From Micromonospora purpureochromogenes (GTDB lineage Bacteria > Actinomycetota > Actinomycetes > Mycobacteriales > Micromonosporaceae): 64,000 nucleotides of DNA. Shown here one piece after another: positions 27,175 to 35,846 of the stretch (positions are counted from its first letter, which is position 1; each line of letters starts with the position of its first letter). A program made the translations under genes and the position numbers. The stretch lies in contig NZ_LT607410.1 of NCBI RefSeq assembly GCF_900091515.1, forward strand, positions 4,774,001 to 4,838,000, given 5' to 3'. Below the pieces are notes generated by a model, which did no database searches, was not told where the DNA came from, and saw only the letters and a program-made list of their open reading frames with translations.

Positions 27175-27215
27175 CCCATCGATAAATGTCCATTGATGCT
27201 AGACGCATCGATGGG
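27175..27215 (-). promoter_or_regulatory. Nested inverted repeat upstream of the fused protease
   Basis: CCCATCGAT (27175-27183) pairs with ATCGATGGG (27207-27215). Inside it CATTGATGC (27191-27199) pairs with GCATCGATG (27205-27213) with one mismatch. The patch is AT-rich for this genome and lies just before the protease ribosome site. It is a candidate operator in the 150-bp divergent promoter shared with the MFS gene. Confidence 0.45.
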
Positions 27216-27305
27216 TGTCTGTGGAATACCGGAATCGTCATATGCCGGCCATGGATGTGACCGTCGTCGCCCGCGCCGGGACACCGGCGGCATCAGCTGG
27301 GCCCC

Positions 27306-27311
27306 TACCGT
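27306..27311 (+). promoter_or_regulatory. Candidate leaderless -10 (TACCGT) of the MFS gene
   Basis: TACCGT is followed by exactly 6 bases and ATG 27318, with no ribosome-binding sequence in between. Confidence 0.4.
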
Positions 27312-27317
27312 CGACCC

Positions 27318-28592
27318 ATGAGGGTCCACACGCGCTGGTCGCCACTGCCGCCGCCCGGCCGGCTGCGCACCCTGGCCCTGGCCACGCTCGCCAACACCGT
27401 CGGCTCGGGGCTCTGGCTGGCGGGCGCGCCCCTCTACCTGACCCGGGACGTCGGGCTGAGTCCCGCCTCGGTCGGGCTGGGGCTCACCCTCGCCGGGCTG
27501 CTGGGGCTGACCGCCGCCGTCCCGCTCGGCGGACTGGCCGACCGCCGCGACCCGCGTACGCTGCGCGCGCTCGTGCAACTGCTGCAGGCCGCGGTCGCCG
27601 GGGCGTACCTGCTGGTCGCGTCCTTCCCCGCGTTCCTGGTGGTGGCGGTGCTGGACGCGCTGCTCACCGCCGGCAACCTCGCGGTCCGCGCCGCCCTGGT
27701 CGCCGCCGTCGGTGGACCCGAGGGGCGGGTGCACGCGTTCGCCACCCTGCGCGCGGTGGCGAACCTCGGCATCGCGCTCGGCGCCGGGCTGGCCGGGTTC
27801 GCCCTGGCGGCCGACACCCATCTGGCGTACCAGGTGCTGGTGGTCGGCAACGCGACAACCTATCTGGTGTCGGCGGCGCTGCTGATGCGACTGCCCGGCT
27901 ACCCGCCCACAGCGACGCCGGCGCGGCCGGCGACGTCGGGTCGGGCGCGGGCGCTGCGGGACCCGCCGTTCCTGGCCGTCAGCGGGGCGTCGGCCGTGCT
28001 GGCACTGCACGCGACGGTGCTCACCCTGGTCGTGCCGCTGTGGACGGTGAGCCGGACCGGGGCCCCACCTGCCGTGGTGTCGGCGGTGCTGCTGGTCAAC
28101 ACGTCGCTCACGGTGCTGCTGGCGGTGCGGCTCGCCCGGGGCGCGGACACCGCCGTCCCGGCCGCCGCGGCGATGCGCCGGGCCGGCCTGGTGCTGGCGA
28201 TGGCGATGCTGCTGTACTCGGCCACCACCGGCAGGCCGGCCGGGCCGGCGACCGGCCTGCTGCTGCTCGCCACCGCCGTCTACACCGTCGGCGACCTGTG
28301 GCACAGCACCGCCGGCGCGGGGTTGGCCTACGGCCTGGCCGCGCCGGAGTCGATCGGGGCGTACCAGGGGGTGGACGGGTTGCTCGCCGGCCTGGCCCGG
28401 GCCGTCGGACCGGCGCTGCTGACCTGGGCGGTGCTGGACGGCGGGGTCACTGGATGGTGCGGCGTGGCCGCGCTGTTCGCCGCCGTCGGGTTGCTCGTCC
28501 CGGCCCTGACGCGGTGGGCGGTCGCCAGCCGGGACCGACGAGCGGCTTCCGGTTCCGGCGGACACGTCGCGCATCGACCCGCATCGCTGTAG
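27318..28592 (+). CDS. MFS transporter
   Basis: 424 residues with about 12 hydrophobic helices. The loop 2-3 MFS signature is GLADRRDPRTLRAL, and ATLRAVANLGIALGAGLAG (the region of helices 4-5) is typical of DHA1-like efflux carriers. The substrate is unknown. There is a leaderless -10 in front. An acetyltransferase gene begins 5 bases after its stop, so the pair may export and acetylate the same compound, as in drug self-protection; that is inference only. Confidence 0.85.
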   Translation: MRVHTRWSPLPPPGRLRTLALATLANTVGSGLWLAGAPLYLTRDVGLSPASVGLGLTLAGLLGLTAAVPLGGLADRRDPRTLRALVQLLQAAVAGAYLLVASFPAFLVVAVLDALLTAGNLAVRAALVAAVGGPEGRVHAFATLRAVANLGIALGAGLAGFALAADTHLAYQVLVVGNATTYLVSAALLMRLPGYPPTATPARPATSGRARALRDPPFLAVSGASAVLALHATVLTLVVPLWTVSRTGAPPAVVSAVLLVNTSLTVLLAVRLARGADTAVPAAAAMRRAGLVLAMAMLLYSATTGRPAGPATGLLLLATAVYTVGDLWHSTAGAGLAYGLAAPESIGAYQGVDGLLAGLARAVGPALLTWAVLDGGVTGWCGVAALFAAVGLLVPALTRWAVASRDRRAASGSGGHVAHRPASL

Positions 28593-28596
28593 CAGC

Positions 28597-29139
28597 ATGT
28601 CGACCATGACCGATCAGCGAACCGTCACCATCCGGCCCGGCGGCCCGGCCGACGCGGCCACCGTGCTGCGACTGCTCGACGCCGCCACCGCATGGCTGGT
28701 GGCCCGGGGTCGCACCGGTCAGTGGGGCACCGAGCCCGCTTCCGGCGATCCGCGCCGGATCGCCCAGGCCGACAGCTGGGCGGCGGGCGGGGGACTCCAC
28801 CTGGCCCTGCTCGGCGACACCCCGGTCGGTGCACTGGTGGTCGGCGCGGCGACCGACTACGTTCCCCCGCCCACCGCGCCGGAGCTGTACGTCAACCTGC
28901 TGGTCACCGACCGGGCATACGCCGGCCGGGGAATCGGGGCCCGGCTGCTGGCCCACGCGGCGGAACTGGCCCGCGAACGCGGCCTGGACCTGCTGCGGGT
29001 GGACTGCTACGCCGGCGGGGACCGGGCACTCGTCGGCTTCTACGAGAGCTGTGGCTTCACCGCCACCGACCCGTTCACGGTGGAGCGCCCCGGCCGCGAG
29101 CCATGGCCCGGCCAGGTGCTCGCCCGCCGCCTGCCCTGA
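28597..29139 (+). CDS. GNAT N-acetyltransferase
   Basis: 180 residues. A classical GNAT: VTIRPGGPADAATVLRLLD at the N-terminus, the acetyl-CoA loop YVNLLVTDRAYAGRGIGARLLAHA, and the C-terminal LLRVDCYAGGDRALVGFYESCGF. ATG 28597 or ATG 28606 could start it. It follows the MFS gene by 4 bases, so it is read from the same message. Confidence 0.83.
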   Translation: MSTMTDQRTVTIRPGGPADAATVLRLLDAATAWLVARGRTGQWGTEPASGDPRRIAQADSWAAGGGLHLALLGDTPVGALVVGAATDYVPPPTAPELYVNLLVTDRAYAGRGIGARLLAHAAELARERGLDLLRVDCYAGGDRALVGFYESCGFTATDPFTVERPGREPWPGQVLARRLP

Positions 29140-29212
29140 GCCGGTGCACCCCCCCCGGGCCGACCCGCCATCTCGTCCGGCCGGCCGGCAGTGGGGCGTC
29201 GCCGCGGACCGC

Positions 29213-29470
29213 TCAGCCGATCTCCTCGTCCACGAAGCACCACCGCCAGGTCTCCCCCGGCTGGATGGAGCGCATCACCGGGTGCCCGCTGGACTCGAAG
29301 TGCTTCGTCGCGTGCTGGTACGGCGAGGAGTCGCAGCAGCCGACGTGCCCGCAGCTCAGGCAGGCGCGCAGGTGCACCCAGTAGTCGTTGCCGATGGCGA
29401 CGCAGTCCGGGCAGGCGTCCTCGGTCTGCGGCTCGGGGTTCCCCGCCTCGGTCAGGTGCTGGCAACTCAT
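29213..29470 (-). CDS. UBP-type zinc finger protein
   Basis: 85 residues. The zinc ligands follow the ZnF-UBP pattern: CQHL, EDACPDCVAIGNDYWVHLRACLSCGHVGCCDSSPYQHATKHFESSGHPVMRSI, then ETWRWCFVDEE. In eukaryotes this fold binds ubiquitin C-termini; bacterial copies have no known ligand. ATG 29470 overlaps the antiporter frame start-to-stop (4 bases), so translation is coupled to the antiporter gene. Confidence 0.88.
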   Translation of the reverse strand: MSCQHLTEAGNPEPQTEDACPDCVAIGNDYWVHLRACLSCGHVGCCDSSPYQHATKHFESSGHPVMRSIQPGETWRWCFVDEEIG

Positions 29471-31047
29471 TCGTCAACCTCCCGGGTCAGCAACGACTCC
29501 TCCAGGTCCAGGTCACGGTAGGCCCGCACCAGCACCTCCTCGGGGATCCGCCCGGAGTCGCGCGCGGCCCGGAACACCTCCCGCTCGGCGTCGATCATCT
29601 CGTGCCGCAGCCGGCCGTACGCCTGGGAGGGGGTCTCCCGGCCGCCGCCGCCGAGCTGTTCCCAGGCCAGATTGGTCCGTGCCTCCAGCAGCTCGCGCAA
29701 CCGCTCCACCACCGACGACGGCGCGCCGGGCGCCAGCTCGTACAGCCGGTCCCGGGCGGCCTTGCTGGCCTGCTGCTGCACCGCCGCGGCGGAGAGCGCG
29801 TCCTGCACCGGGTCGTCCGGCGGCAGCTTGAGCCGGCGGGCCACCACCGGCAGGGTGGCGCCCTGCGCCACCAGGGTCACCACGATCACCGCGAAGGCCA
29901 GCCAGATGAACAGCTCCCGCTGGTACGGCCGGCCGCCGGCCAGGGTCAGCGGCAGGGCCAGCGCGGCGGCCAGGGTCACCACCCCGCGCATCCCGGCCCA
30001 GCCCAGGACGATCGGCACCCGCCACGGCGGGGCCGGATCCCGCCGCCGCACCCGCGGCACCAGCCGGGCCAGGTAGGTGGCGGGGAAGAGCCAGACGAAC
30101 CGGGACAGGAGGACGGCGAGCAGCACCGCCCCGGTGACGACGGTCAGCCGGCCGAGCGGCTCGTCGAGGTCGCGCACCACGTCGCGCAACTGGAGGCCGA
30201 CCAGCAGGAAGACCAGCCCCTCCAGCAGGAACCGGGCCAGCCGCCAGAACGCGCCGATCTGGAGCCGGGAGGCCGCCGACAGCAGCCGCGGCATCTTGTG
30301 GCCGATGCCGAGCCCGGTCACCACGACGGCGACCACCCCGGAGGCGTGGATCCCCTCCGCGGCGAGAACCACCGCGAACGGCACGATCAGCGACAGGGCG
30401 TTGTCCAGCAGCGCGTCGGAGGTCCGGTGGTGCAGGTAGCCGAAGACCACCACGCCGAGCAGGCCCACCAGGACGCCGCCGCCGGCGGAGCGCAGCACCT
30501 CCAGGGCCACCTCCCCGAACTCCACCCGGCCACCGCTGGCCGTCGCGGCGATGATCGAGACGCGGAGCAGCACCAGCGCCGTCGCGTCGTTGAGCAGGCT
30601 CTCGCCCTCCAGAATGGTGACGATCCGGCGGGGCAGCCCGACCCGCCGGGCCACCGCGGTGGCGGCGATCGCGTCGGGCGGCGCCACCACCGCGCCGAGC
30701 GCCAGGCAGATCGCGTACGGCAGGTCCGGCAGGAGCAGGTGCACGACCGTGCCCACCACGAACGCGGTGAACAACACCAGCCCCACCGCGAGCAGCAGGA
30801 TCGGCCGCAGGTTGAGCCGGAACGCCGGCACCGACGTCTCCAGGGCCGCGACGTAGAGCAGCGGCGGCAGGATGCCGACCAGGACCAGGTCCGGGTCGAG
30901 CCGCACCTGCGGGAAGCCGGGCAGGAAGGACAGGGCGAGACCGAGGACCACCAACAGGATGGGCGCGAGCACGCCCAGCCGCCGGGCCAGCGCCGCGCCG
31001 AACGTCGCGATCGCGAGGATGACCACGACGTCGAACAGAGCCTCCAT
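29467..31047 (-). CDS. CPA1 Na+/H+ antiporter with long cytoplasmic tail
   Basis: 526 residues. The membrane part (to about residue 400) has the CPA1 signatures GILPPLLYVAALETS, LGAVVAPPDAIAATAV, LEGESLLNDATALVL and GWAGMRGVVTLAAALALP. A hydrophilic C-terminal tail of about 110 residues follows. It exchanges Na+ (or K+) for H+. The UBP zinc finger gene overlaps its 3' end by 4 bases, a pairing I take as functional: the zinc finger may regulate the tail. Confidence 0.9.
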   Translation of the reverse strand: MEALFDVVVILAIATFGAALARRLGVLAPILLVVLGLALSFLPGFPQVRLDPDLVLVGILPPLLYVAALETSVPAFRLNLRPILLLAVGLVLFTAFVVGTVVHLLLPDLPYAICLALGAVVAPPDAIAATAVARRVGLPRRIVTILEGESLLNDATALVLLRVSIIAATASGGRVEFGEVALEVLRSAGGGVLVGLLGVVVFGYLHHRTSDALLDNALSLIVPFAVVLAAEGIHASGVVAVVVTGLGIGHKMPRLLSAASRLQIGAFWRLARFLLEGLVFLLVGLQLRDVVRDLDEPLGRLTVVTGAVLLAVLLSRFVWLFPATYLARLVPRVRRRDPAPPWRVPIVLGWAGMRGVVTLAAALALPLTLAGGRPYQRELFIWLAFAVIVVTLVAQGATLPVVARRLKLPPDDPVQDALSAAAVQQQASKAARDRLYELAPGAPSSVVERLRELLEARTNLAWEQLGGGGRETPSQAYGRLRHEMIDAEREVFRAARDSGRIPEEVLVRAYRDLDLEESLLTREVDE

Positions 31048-31083
31048 GGGTACGAGCCTAGGGGGCGCGCCGGCGGGACGAGA

Positions 31084-32049
31084 TCAGGCGGTGGTCCGCA
31101 GCTTCGGCAGCACCTGCGCGCCGAACGTGTCGATGAAGGCGCGCTGCTCCTGCCCGACGTGGTGCAGGGCGATCTGGTCGAAGCCGAGCTCGACGTACTC
31201 CTCCAGCCAGCCGACGTGCCGGCCGGTGTCGGCCGAGATGTTGACGACCTCGGCGACCTTCTCCATCGGCACCTGCTCGGAGACCGCGTCGAAGTGCTCG
31301 GCGGTGTCCAGGTCCCAGCAGACCGGCGGGGCGAAGACGTTGCTGCGCCACTGGTCGTACGCGATCGCCTCCGCCTCGGCCTGCTCGGGCGCCCAGCTGA
31401 CGTGCACCTGCAGGTGCAGCGGGCCGCGACCGCCCGCGTCCCGGTAGGCGTCGATCATCTGCCGCAGGTGTGCGGTGGGCGCGTTGACGGTGATCAGGCC
31501 GTCCGCCCACTCGGCGCACCAGCGGGCGGTGGCGACGCTGACCGCCGCGCCGATCAGGGCCGGCGGCTGCTCCGGGCGGGTCCAGAGCCGGGCCCGGTCG
31601 ACCCGGACCAGGCCGTCGTGGCTGACCTCCTCGCCGGCGAGCAGCGCCCGGATGACGTCGACGCACTCGCGCAGCCGGGCGGCGCGCACGTCCTTGCGCG
31701 GCCAGCCGTCGCCGGTGATGTGCTCGTTGCTCGCCTCGCCGGTGCCCAGCGCGGCCCAGAACCGGCCCGGGTACATCGCGCCGAGAGTGCCGATCGCCTG
31801 CGCGATGATCGCCGGGTGGTAGCGCTGGCCGGGCGCGTTGACCACGCCGAACGGCAGGCTGGTGGCCTGGAGGGCGGCGCCGAGCCAGGACCACGCGAAG
31901 CCGGACTGGCCCTGCCGGGCGCTCCACGGCGAGAAGTGGTCCGAGGACATGGCGGCGTCGAAGCCGGCCTGCTCGGCGTGGATCACCGCATCCAGCAGCC
32001 GGCTCGGGTGGATCTGCTCGTGGGAGGCATGGAAGCCGAACACCGTCAT
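31084..32049 (-). CDS. LLM-class (F420-dependent type) oxidoreductase
   Basis: 321 residues, luciferase-like TIM barrel. It begins FGFHASHEQIHPSRLLDAVIHAEQAGFDAAMSSDHFSPW and has the typical GRFWAALGTGEASNEHITGDGWP. The closest naming is TIGR03557/LLM F420-dependent (glucose-6-phosphate-dehydrogenase-like) oxidoreductase. It likely uses cofactor F420 in the cytosol; the substrate is not known. ATG 32049, with AGGAG 5 bases upstream, is preferred to the in-frame codon at 32067. Confidence 0.82.
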   Translation of the reverse strand: MTVFGFHASHEQIHPSRLLDAVIHAEQAGFDAAMSSDHFSPWSARQGQSGFAWSWLGAALQATSLPFGVVNAPGQRYHPAIIAQAIGTLGAMYPGRFWAALGTGEASNEHITGDGWPRKDVRAARLRECVDVIRALLAGEEVSHDGLVRVDRARLWTRPEQPPALIGAAVSVATARWCAEWADGLITVNAPTAHLRQMIDAYRDAGGRGPLHLQVHVSWAPEQAEAEAIAYDQWRSNVFAPPVCWDLDTAEHFDAVSEQVPMEKVAEVVNISADTGRHVGWLEEYVELGFDQIALHHVGQEQRAFIDTFGAQVLPKLRTTA

Positions 32050-32091
32050 GGGCTCCTCCCTACCCATGACGGTGTCCGGCGAAAAGCGGGG

Positions 32092-33504
32092 CTACTCGGC
32101 GTGCGCGCCGGCACCGGCCGATGCCGCGCCCTCGCCCACCCAGACGGTCTTGGTGTTGCAGAACTCCCGCATGCCGACCGCGGACAGCTCGCGGCCGTAG
32201 CCGGAGTTCTTCACCCCGCCGAACGGCAGCTCCGGGTACGAGGTGGTCATCCCGTTGATGAACACGCTGCCGGCGTCCAGGTCGACGGCGAAGCGCTCCT
32301 GCTCCTGGGGGTCCGTGGTCCACGCGTTCGAGCCGAGGCCGAAGGCGGTGCCGTTGGCGACCTCGATCGCCTCGGCGTACGACGACACCCGGAACAGGCC
32401 GGCGACCGGCCCGAAGACCTCCTCCGACCACATCCGCATCCGCGGGTTCAGCTCGGTGACCACGGTCGGCGGGTAGAACCAGCCGGCGCCGGCGGGCTTC
32501 TCGCCGCCGCAGAGCACGGTGGCGCCGTGGTCGACCGCGTCCTGCACCTGGGCGTGGATCTCGTCCCGACCGCCCTCGCTGGCCAGCGGCCCCACATCGG
32601 TGTTCTCGTCCATCGGGTCGCCCACCCGCAGCGCGGACATGTTGGCCGCGAACTTCTCGGCGAAGGCGTCGAAGACGTCGGTGTGCACGATGAACCGCTT
32701 GGCGGCGATGCAGGACTGGCCGTTGTTCTGGCAGCGGGCGGTGGTGGCGACCTCGGCGGCGCGGTCCAGGTCGGCCGAGGGCATCACCACGAACGGGTCG
32801 CTGCCGCCGAGTTCCAGCACCGTCTTCTTCAGCTCCCGGCCGGCGATCTGGCCGATCGAGCGGCCCGCCCCCTCGCTGCCGGTCAGCGTGGCGGCGCGGA
32901 CCCGCGGGTCGCTGAGGATCGGGTCCACGGCCTCCGAGCCGACCAGCAGGGTGGTGAACGCGCCCTCGGGGAAGCCGGCGCGGCGGAACAACTCCTCCAG
33001 GTAGAGGGCGGTCTGCGGCACATTGGAGGCGTGCTTGAGCAGGCCGGTGTTGCCGGCCATCAGCGCCGGCGCGGCGAACCGCATCACCTGCCAGAGCGGG
33101 AAGTTCCACGGCATCACCGCGAGCACCGGCCCGATCGGCTGGTACCGCACGAACGCCCGCCTGGCCTTGACCGCGCCGGCGTCGGCCGGCTCGTCGGCGA
33201 GCATCCGCTCGGCGTTGGCGGCGTAGAACCGGCAGGCGGTGGCGCACTTGGTCACCTCGGCCTGCGCCGCGACGTACGCCTTGCCCATCTCGGTGGTCAT
33301 CAGCCGGGCGGTGGAGTCGCGTTCCGCGTCGAGCAGGTCGGCCGCGGCGTTCATCCACTGCGCCCGCTGGGCGAGCGTGGTGCCGTGCAGATCCCGGAAC
33401 GCCACGTCGGCCCGGTCGATCGCGGCGTCGATCTGCTCGGCCGACATCGGGTCGTACGACTTGAGCAGCTGGCCGGTGGCGGGATTGGTGGTGGCGATGG
33501 GCAT
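32092..33504 (-). CDS. gabD: NAD(P)-dependent succinate-semialdehyde dehydrogenase
   Basis: 470 residues, aldehyde dehydrogenase superfamily. It has MPWNFPLWQVMRFAAPALMAGN, the general base in LELGGSDPFVV and the catalytic cysteine in NNGQSCIAAKRF. PFGGVKNSGYGRELSAVGMREFCNTKTVWV is typical of the short GabD/Sad-type enzymes that oxidise succinate semialdehyde to succinate. It starts at ATG 33504 after AGGAG. The LLM gene follows after 42 bases in the same direction. Confidence 0.85.
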   Translation of the reverse strand: MPIATTNPATGQLLKSYDPMSAEQIDAAIDRADVAFRDLHGTTLAQRAQWMNAAADLLDAERDSTARLMTTEMGKAYVAAQAEVTKCATACRFYAANAERMLADEPADAGAVKARRAFVRYQPIGPVLAVMPWNFPLWQVMRFAAPALMAGNTGLLKHASNVPQTALYLEELFRRAGFPEGAFTTLLVGSEAVDPILSDPRVRAATLTGSEGAGRSIGQIAGRELKKTVLELGGSDPFVVMPSADLDRAAEVATTARCQNNGQSCIAAKRFIVHTDVFDAFAEKFAANMSALRVGDPMDENTDVGPLASEGGRDEIHAQVQDAVDHGATVLCGGEKPAGAGWFYPPTVVTELNPRMRMWSEEVFGPVAGLFRVSSYAEAIEVANGTAFGLGSNAWTTDPQEQERFAVDLDAGSVFINGMTTSYPELPFGGVKNSGYGRELSAVGMREFCNTKTVWVGEGAASAGAGAHAE

Positions 33505-33516
33505 CTCGTACTCCTG

Positions 33517-33780
33517 TCACTCGAAGAGTGAGTGCCGCACGCCCGGCTCCTCACGGCGGCGCGCGGCGCGGCGGCGCTGGATGACGACCAGGTCGACCGC
33601 GGCGACCACGGCGAAGACCGCGCACACCACGCCCAGCCAGACCACGTCGGCCCAGAACGCCAGTACCGCGAAGACGGTCATGGTGACCAGGCCGAACAGG
33701 GCCAGCGCGAGCCGGAGGTTCAACGCGCTGTACGCGTGGCCGACCGTGCCACGGGCACGCCGGGGCTGCGATCTCGTCAT
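33517..33780 (-). CDS. Small two-helix membrane protein, DUF6343-like
   Basis: 87 residues: a basic N-terminus (RARGTVGHAYSALNLRLALALFGLVTMTVFAVLAF), a second helix (VVWLGVVCAVFAVVAAVDLVVI) and a very basic tail QRRRAARRRE. The length and the SALNLRLALALFG and AAVDL elements resemble the actinobacterial DUF6343 family as I remember it. The function is unknown. It lies 12 bases upstream of gabD in the same direction, so the two are likely co-transcribed. Confidence 0.65.
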   Translation of the reverse strand: MTRSQPRRARGTVGHAYSALNLRLALALFGLVTMTVFAVLAFWADVVWLGVVCAVFAVVAAVDLVVIQRRRAARRREEPGVRHSLFE

Positions 33781-34085
33781 TCCTCCGGCCTACCCCCGCA
33801 GGACGGGCCCTAACCGCCCGCCCCAGCCGCCGCACCGACGCGCCGCCGTCCCACCCCGGAGCCGGACCCCGGCCCGGTCTGCGGCGTGGCGCGCCGTCCC
33901 GCCCCGACGTCACCGCCACCCGCCGCGAACCGTGGCCTGGGCCGACGGACGCCGGGAGGTCGGGACGGCGGGGCGGTGATGCCGGCCACGGAGCGGGTAT
34001 GCCGCGGACGCGGCCGGCGGTGGGTTGCGTTACACCGATGCGCCACGACCGGGCCGACACCGGCGCGGGCGGGAAGGATGAGGGC
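33781..34085. other. Intergenic stretch without a recognised gene
   Basis: 305 bases, GC-rich, between divergent genes. I found no convincing coding frame, strong hairpin or known operator. GGAAGGATG before 34086 is the ribosome site of the next gene. Confidence 0.4.
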
Positions 34086-34697
34086 ATGACCATGACCCAC
34101 GCGGTGCCGGTGACCGTCGCCATCGCCCGGCGCGCCGACCCCGCGCGCGCCCACGAGATGGTCGCCTGGATGCGGGCCGGCAGCGCGCTGGCCGAGAGCT
34201 TCCCGGGTTTCCTCGGCGTGGGCTGGGTACAGAGCGCCCAGGGCTCGCCGGAGTGGCACATGCTCTACCGGTTCGCCGACGACGAGACGCTGCGCCGCTG
34301 GGAGGAGTCCCCGCAGCGGAACTGGTGGCTCACCTCGGCCCAGGGCATCGTCGAGCACACCCGGGTCGAGCGGCGCACCGGGATCGAGGGCTGGTTCGAC
34401 CCGCCGGTCGACCACGTGGTCGAGACCCTGGCGCCGGCCGTCGGCGAGCCGGCCGCGCCGGTGTCCCCGCCGCGCTGGAAGCAGGCGGTGACCATCTGGC
34501 TGGCGTTCTTTCCGCTGAGCCTGACCGCCACCCTGCTCACCGCCCGGTTCATCGGCGGGGTGCCGCTGGCCGCGCGGACGCTGCTCATGACGCTCTGCCT
34601 GACGCCGCTGATGACGTACCTGGTGCTGCCCCGGATCACCCGGGCGCTGCACTGGTGGCTGCACGGGCAGCGACCGCCGTGGCGGGCGTCCCGCTGA
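34086..34697 (+). CDS. Antibiotic-biosynthesis-monooxygenase (ABM) domain membrane protein
   Basis: 203 residues. The N-terminal half is an ABM/ferredoxin-like domain (PVTVAIARRADPARAHEMVAWM, then FPGFLGVGWVQSAQGSPEWHMLYRFADDETLRRWEESP). The C-terminal half has two or three hydrophobic helices (WLAFFPLSLTATLLTARFI and LAARTLLMTLCLTPLMTYLVLPRITRAL). This arrangement matches a known group of membrane-anchored ABM proteins of unknown function. The start follows GGAAGGATGAGGGC. Confidence 0.78.
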   Translation: MTMTHAVPVTVAIARRADPARAHEMVAWMRAGSALAESFPGFLGVGWVQSAQGSPEWHMLYRFADDETLRRWEESPQRNWWLTSAQGIVEHTRVERRTGIEGWFDPPVDHVVETLAPAVGEPAAPVSPPRWKQAVTIWLAFFPLSLTATLLTARFIGGVPLAARTLLMTLCLTPLMTYLVLPRITRALHWWLHGQRPPWRASR

Positions 34698-34702
34698 CCC
34701 GT

Positions 34703-34741
34703 CCTATCAAATCCATGTTTCTAAATATTTACTCTGCCTGA
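34703..34741. other. AT-rich island with a TAAATATTTA palindrome
   Basis: About 40 bases that are mostly A/T in an otherwise very GC-rich sequence, directly after the ABM gene. It includes the 10-bp palindrome TAAATATTTA (34722-34731). It may be promoter or UP-element DNA for the esterase gene, or a foreign remnant. Confidence 0.4.
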
Positions 34742-34827
34742 AAGTCGACACGGGAGGCCCGACCCGGCCTACCACCCCCGTAGTGTTACGGCGCTGTCGC
34801 TCTGCGCCGCCGGACCGGGGGAAGACA

Positions 34828-35679
34828 ATGCCTCGACGCTGGGTCGCCGCCGTCGCCTGCCTGCTGGCGCTGGTCGCCCTCGCGTGCGAGGAGGGCGGCA
34901 GCGCCTCCCCCCGGCCGACGCGGGAGTCCGGCCAGTCCGGCCTGCCCACCACCATGGCCGCGCTCGGCGACTCGATCACCACCGGCTTCGGCTCCTGCCT
35001 CGTGCTCACCTCCTGCCAGCGCAACTCCTGGTCCACAGGGGACGGCATCCGGGTGGAGAGCCACTATCGCCGGCTGCTCGACGCCAACCCGGGCATCCGC
35101 GGCCGGGCCCACAACCACGCCGTGCCCGGGGCGCGCGCCGAGGCGCTCGCCGGGCAGGCGCAGGCGGCCGTACGCGACAAGGCCGACTACGTGACGGTGC
35201 TGATCGGCGCCAACGACGCCTGCCGCGACGACATCGACACGATGACGCCGGTGGCGACGTTCCGCACTGAGGTCGACCGTGGCCTGCGGGTGCTGCGCAA
35301 GGGGCGACCGAAGGCCCGCGTGCTGGTGGTGAGCATCCCCGACCTGTACCGGCTCTGGGAGGTCGGGCACACCGAATCGCGGGCCACCCGGATCTGGCGG
35401 GCCGGCATCTGCCCCTCGCTGCTGGCCAACCCGACCTCCACCGCCCCGGCCGACCGGGCCCGCCGCGCCAGGTTCCGCGACCGCATCGACGACTACAACG
35501 CCCAGTTGAAGGCGGCCTGCCGGGCGTACGGGACGCGCTGCCGGCACGACGGCGGGGCGGTGCACCGGGTGCGCTTCACCCTGGACGAGGTGAACGGGCT
35601 CGACTGGTTCCACCCCAACGTGGCCGGGCAGAACCGGCTCGCCGACGTCAGCTTCTCCACCGCCGGCTGGCGACTCTGA
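34828..35679 (+). CDS. Lipoprotein SGNH/GDSL-family esterase
   Basis: 283 residues. The N-terminus MPRRWVAAVACLLALVALAC is a signal peptide with a lipobox, lipid-modified Cys20, so the protein is anchored outside the membrane. SGNH blocks: ALGDSITTGFGSC (nucleophile Ser), the Asn of block III in VLIGANDAC, and the catalytic Asp/His in LDWFHPNVAGQ. It should hydrolyse acyl esters at the cell surface; the substrate is unknown. The start at ATG 34828 follows GGGGGAAG. Confidence 0.87.
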   Translation: MPRRWVAAVACLLALVALACEEGGSASPRPTRESGQSGLPTTMAALGDSITTGFGSCLVLTSCQRNSWSTGDGIRVESHYRRLLDANPGIRGRAHNHAVPGARAEALAGQAQAAVRDKADYVTVLIGANDACRDDIDTMTPVATFRTEVDRGLRVLRKGRPKARVLVVSIPDLYRLWEVGHTESRATRIWRAGICPSLLANPTSTAPADRARRARFRDRIDDYNAQLKAACRAYGTRCRHDGGAVHRVRFTLDEVNGLDWFHPNVAGQNRLADVSFSTAGWRL

Positions 35680-35800
35680 CGAGCACTCCGAGCGGGTCGC
35701 CGGGACGCTCGGGCCGACCGGCGGAGCCTGGGGCGGAACGGTCGGCCGCCGACCACGGGCGGCGTGGACCGCTGTCGCCCACCGCCACCGGGAACGCGAA

Positions 35801-35833
35801 ACGGCGGTGCCCCGGAGACCGGGACACCGCCGT
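35801..35833. terminator. Hairpin terminator between convergent genes
   Basis: A 15-base stem ACGGCGGTGCCCCGG with its complement and one mismatch, loop AGA, lies between the esterase and the convergent EcsC gene. Confidence 0.65.
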
Positions 35834-35846
35834 GCTGCCGTGCGGG

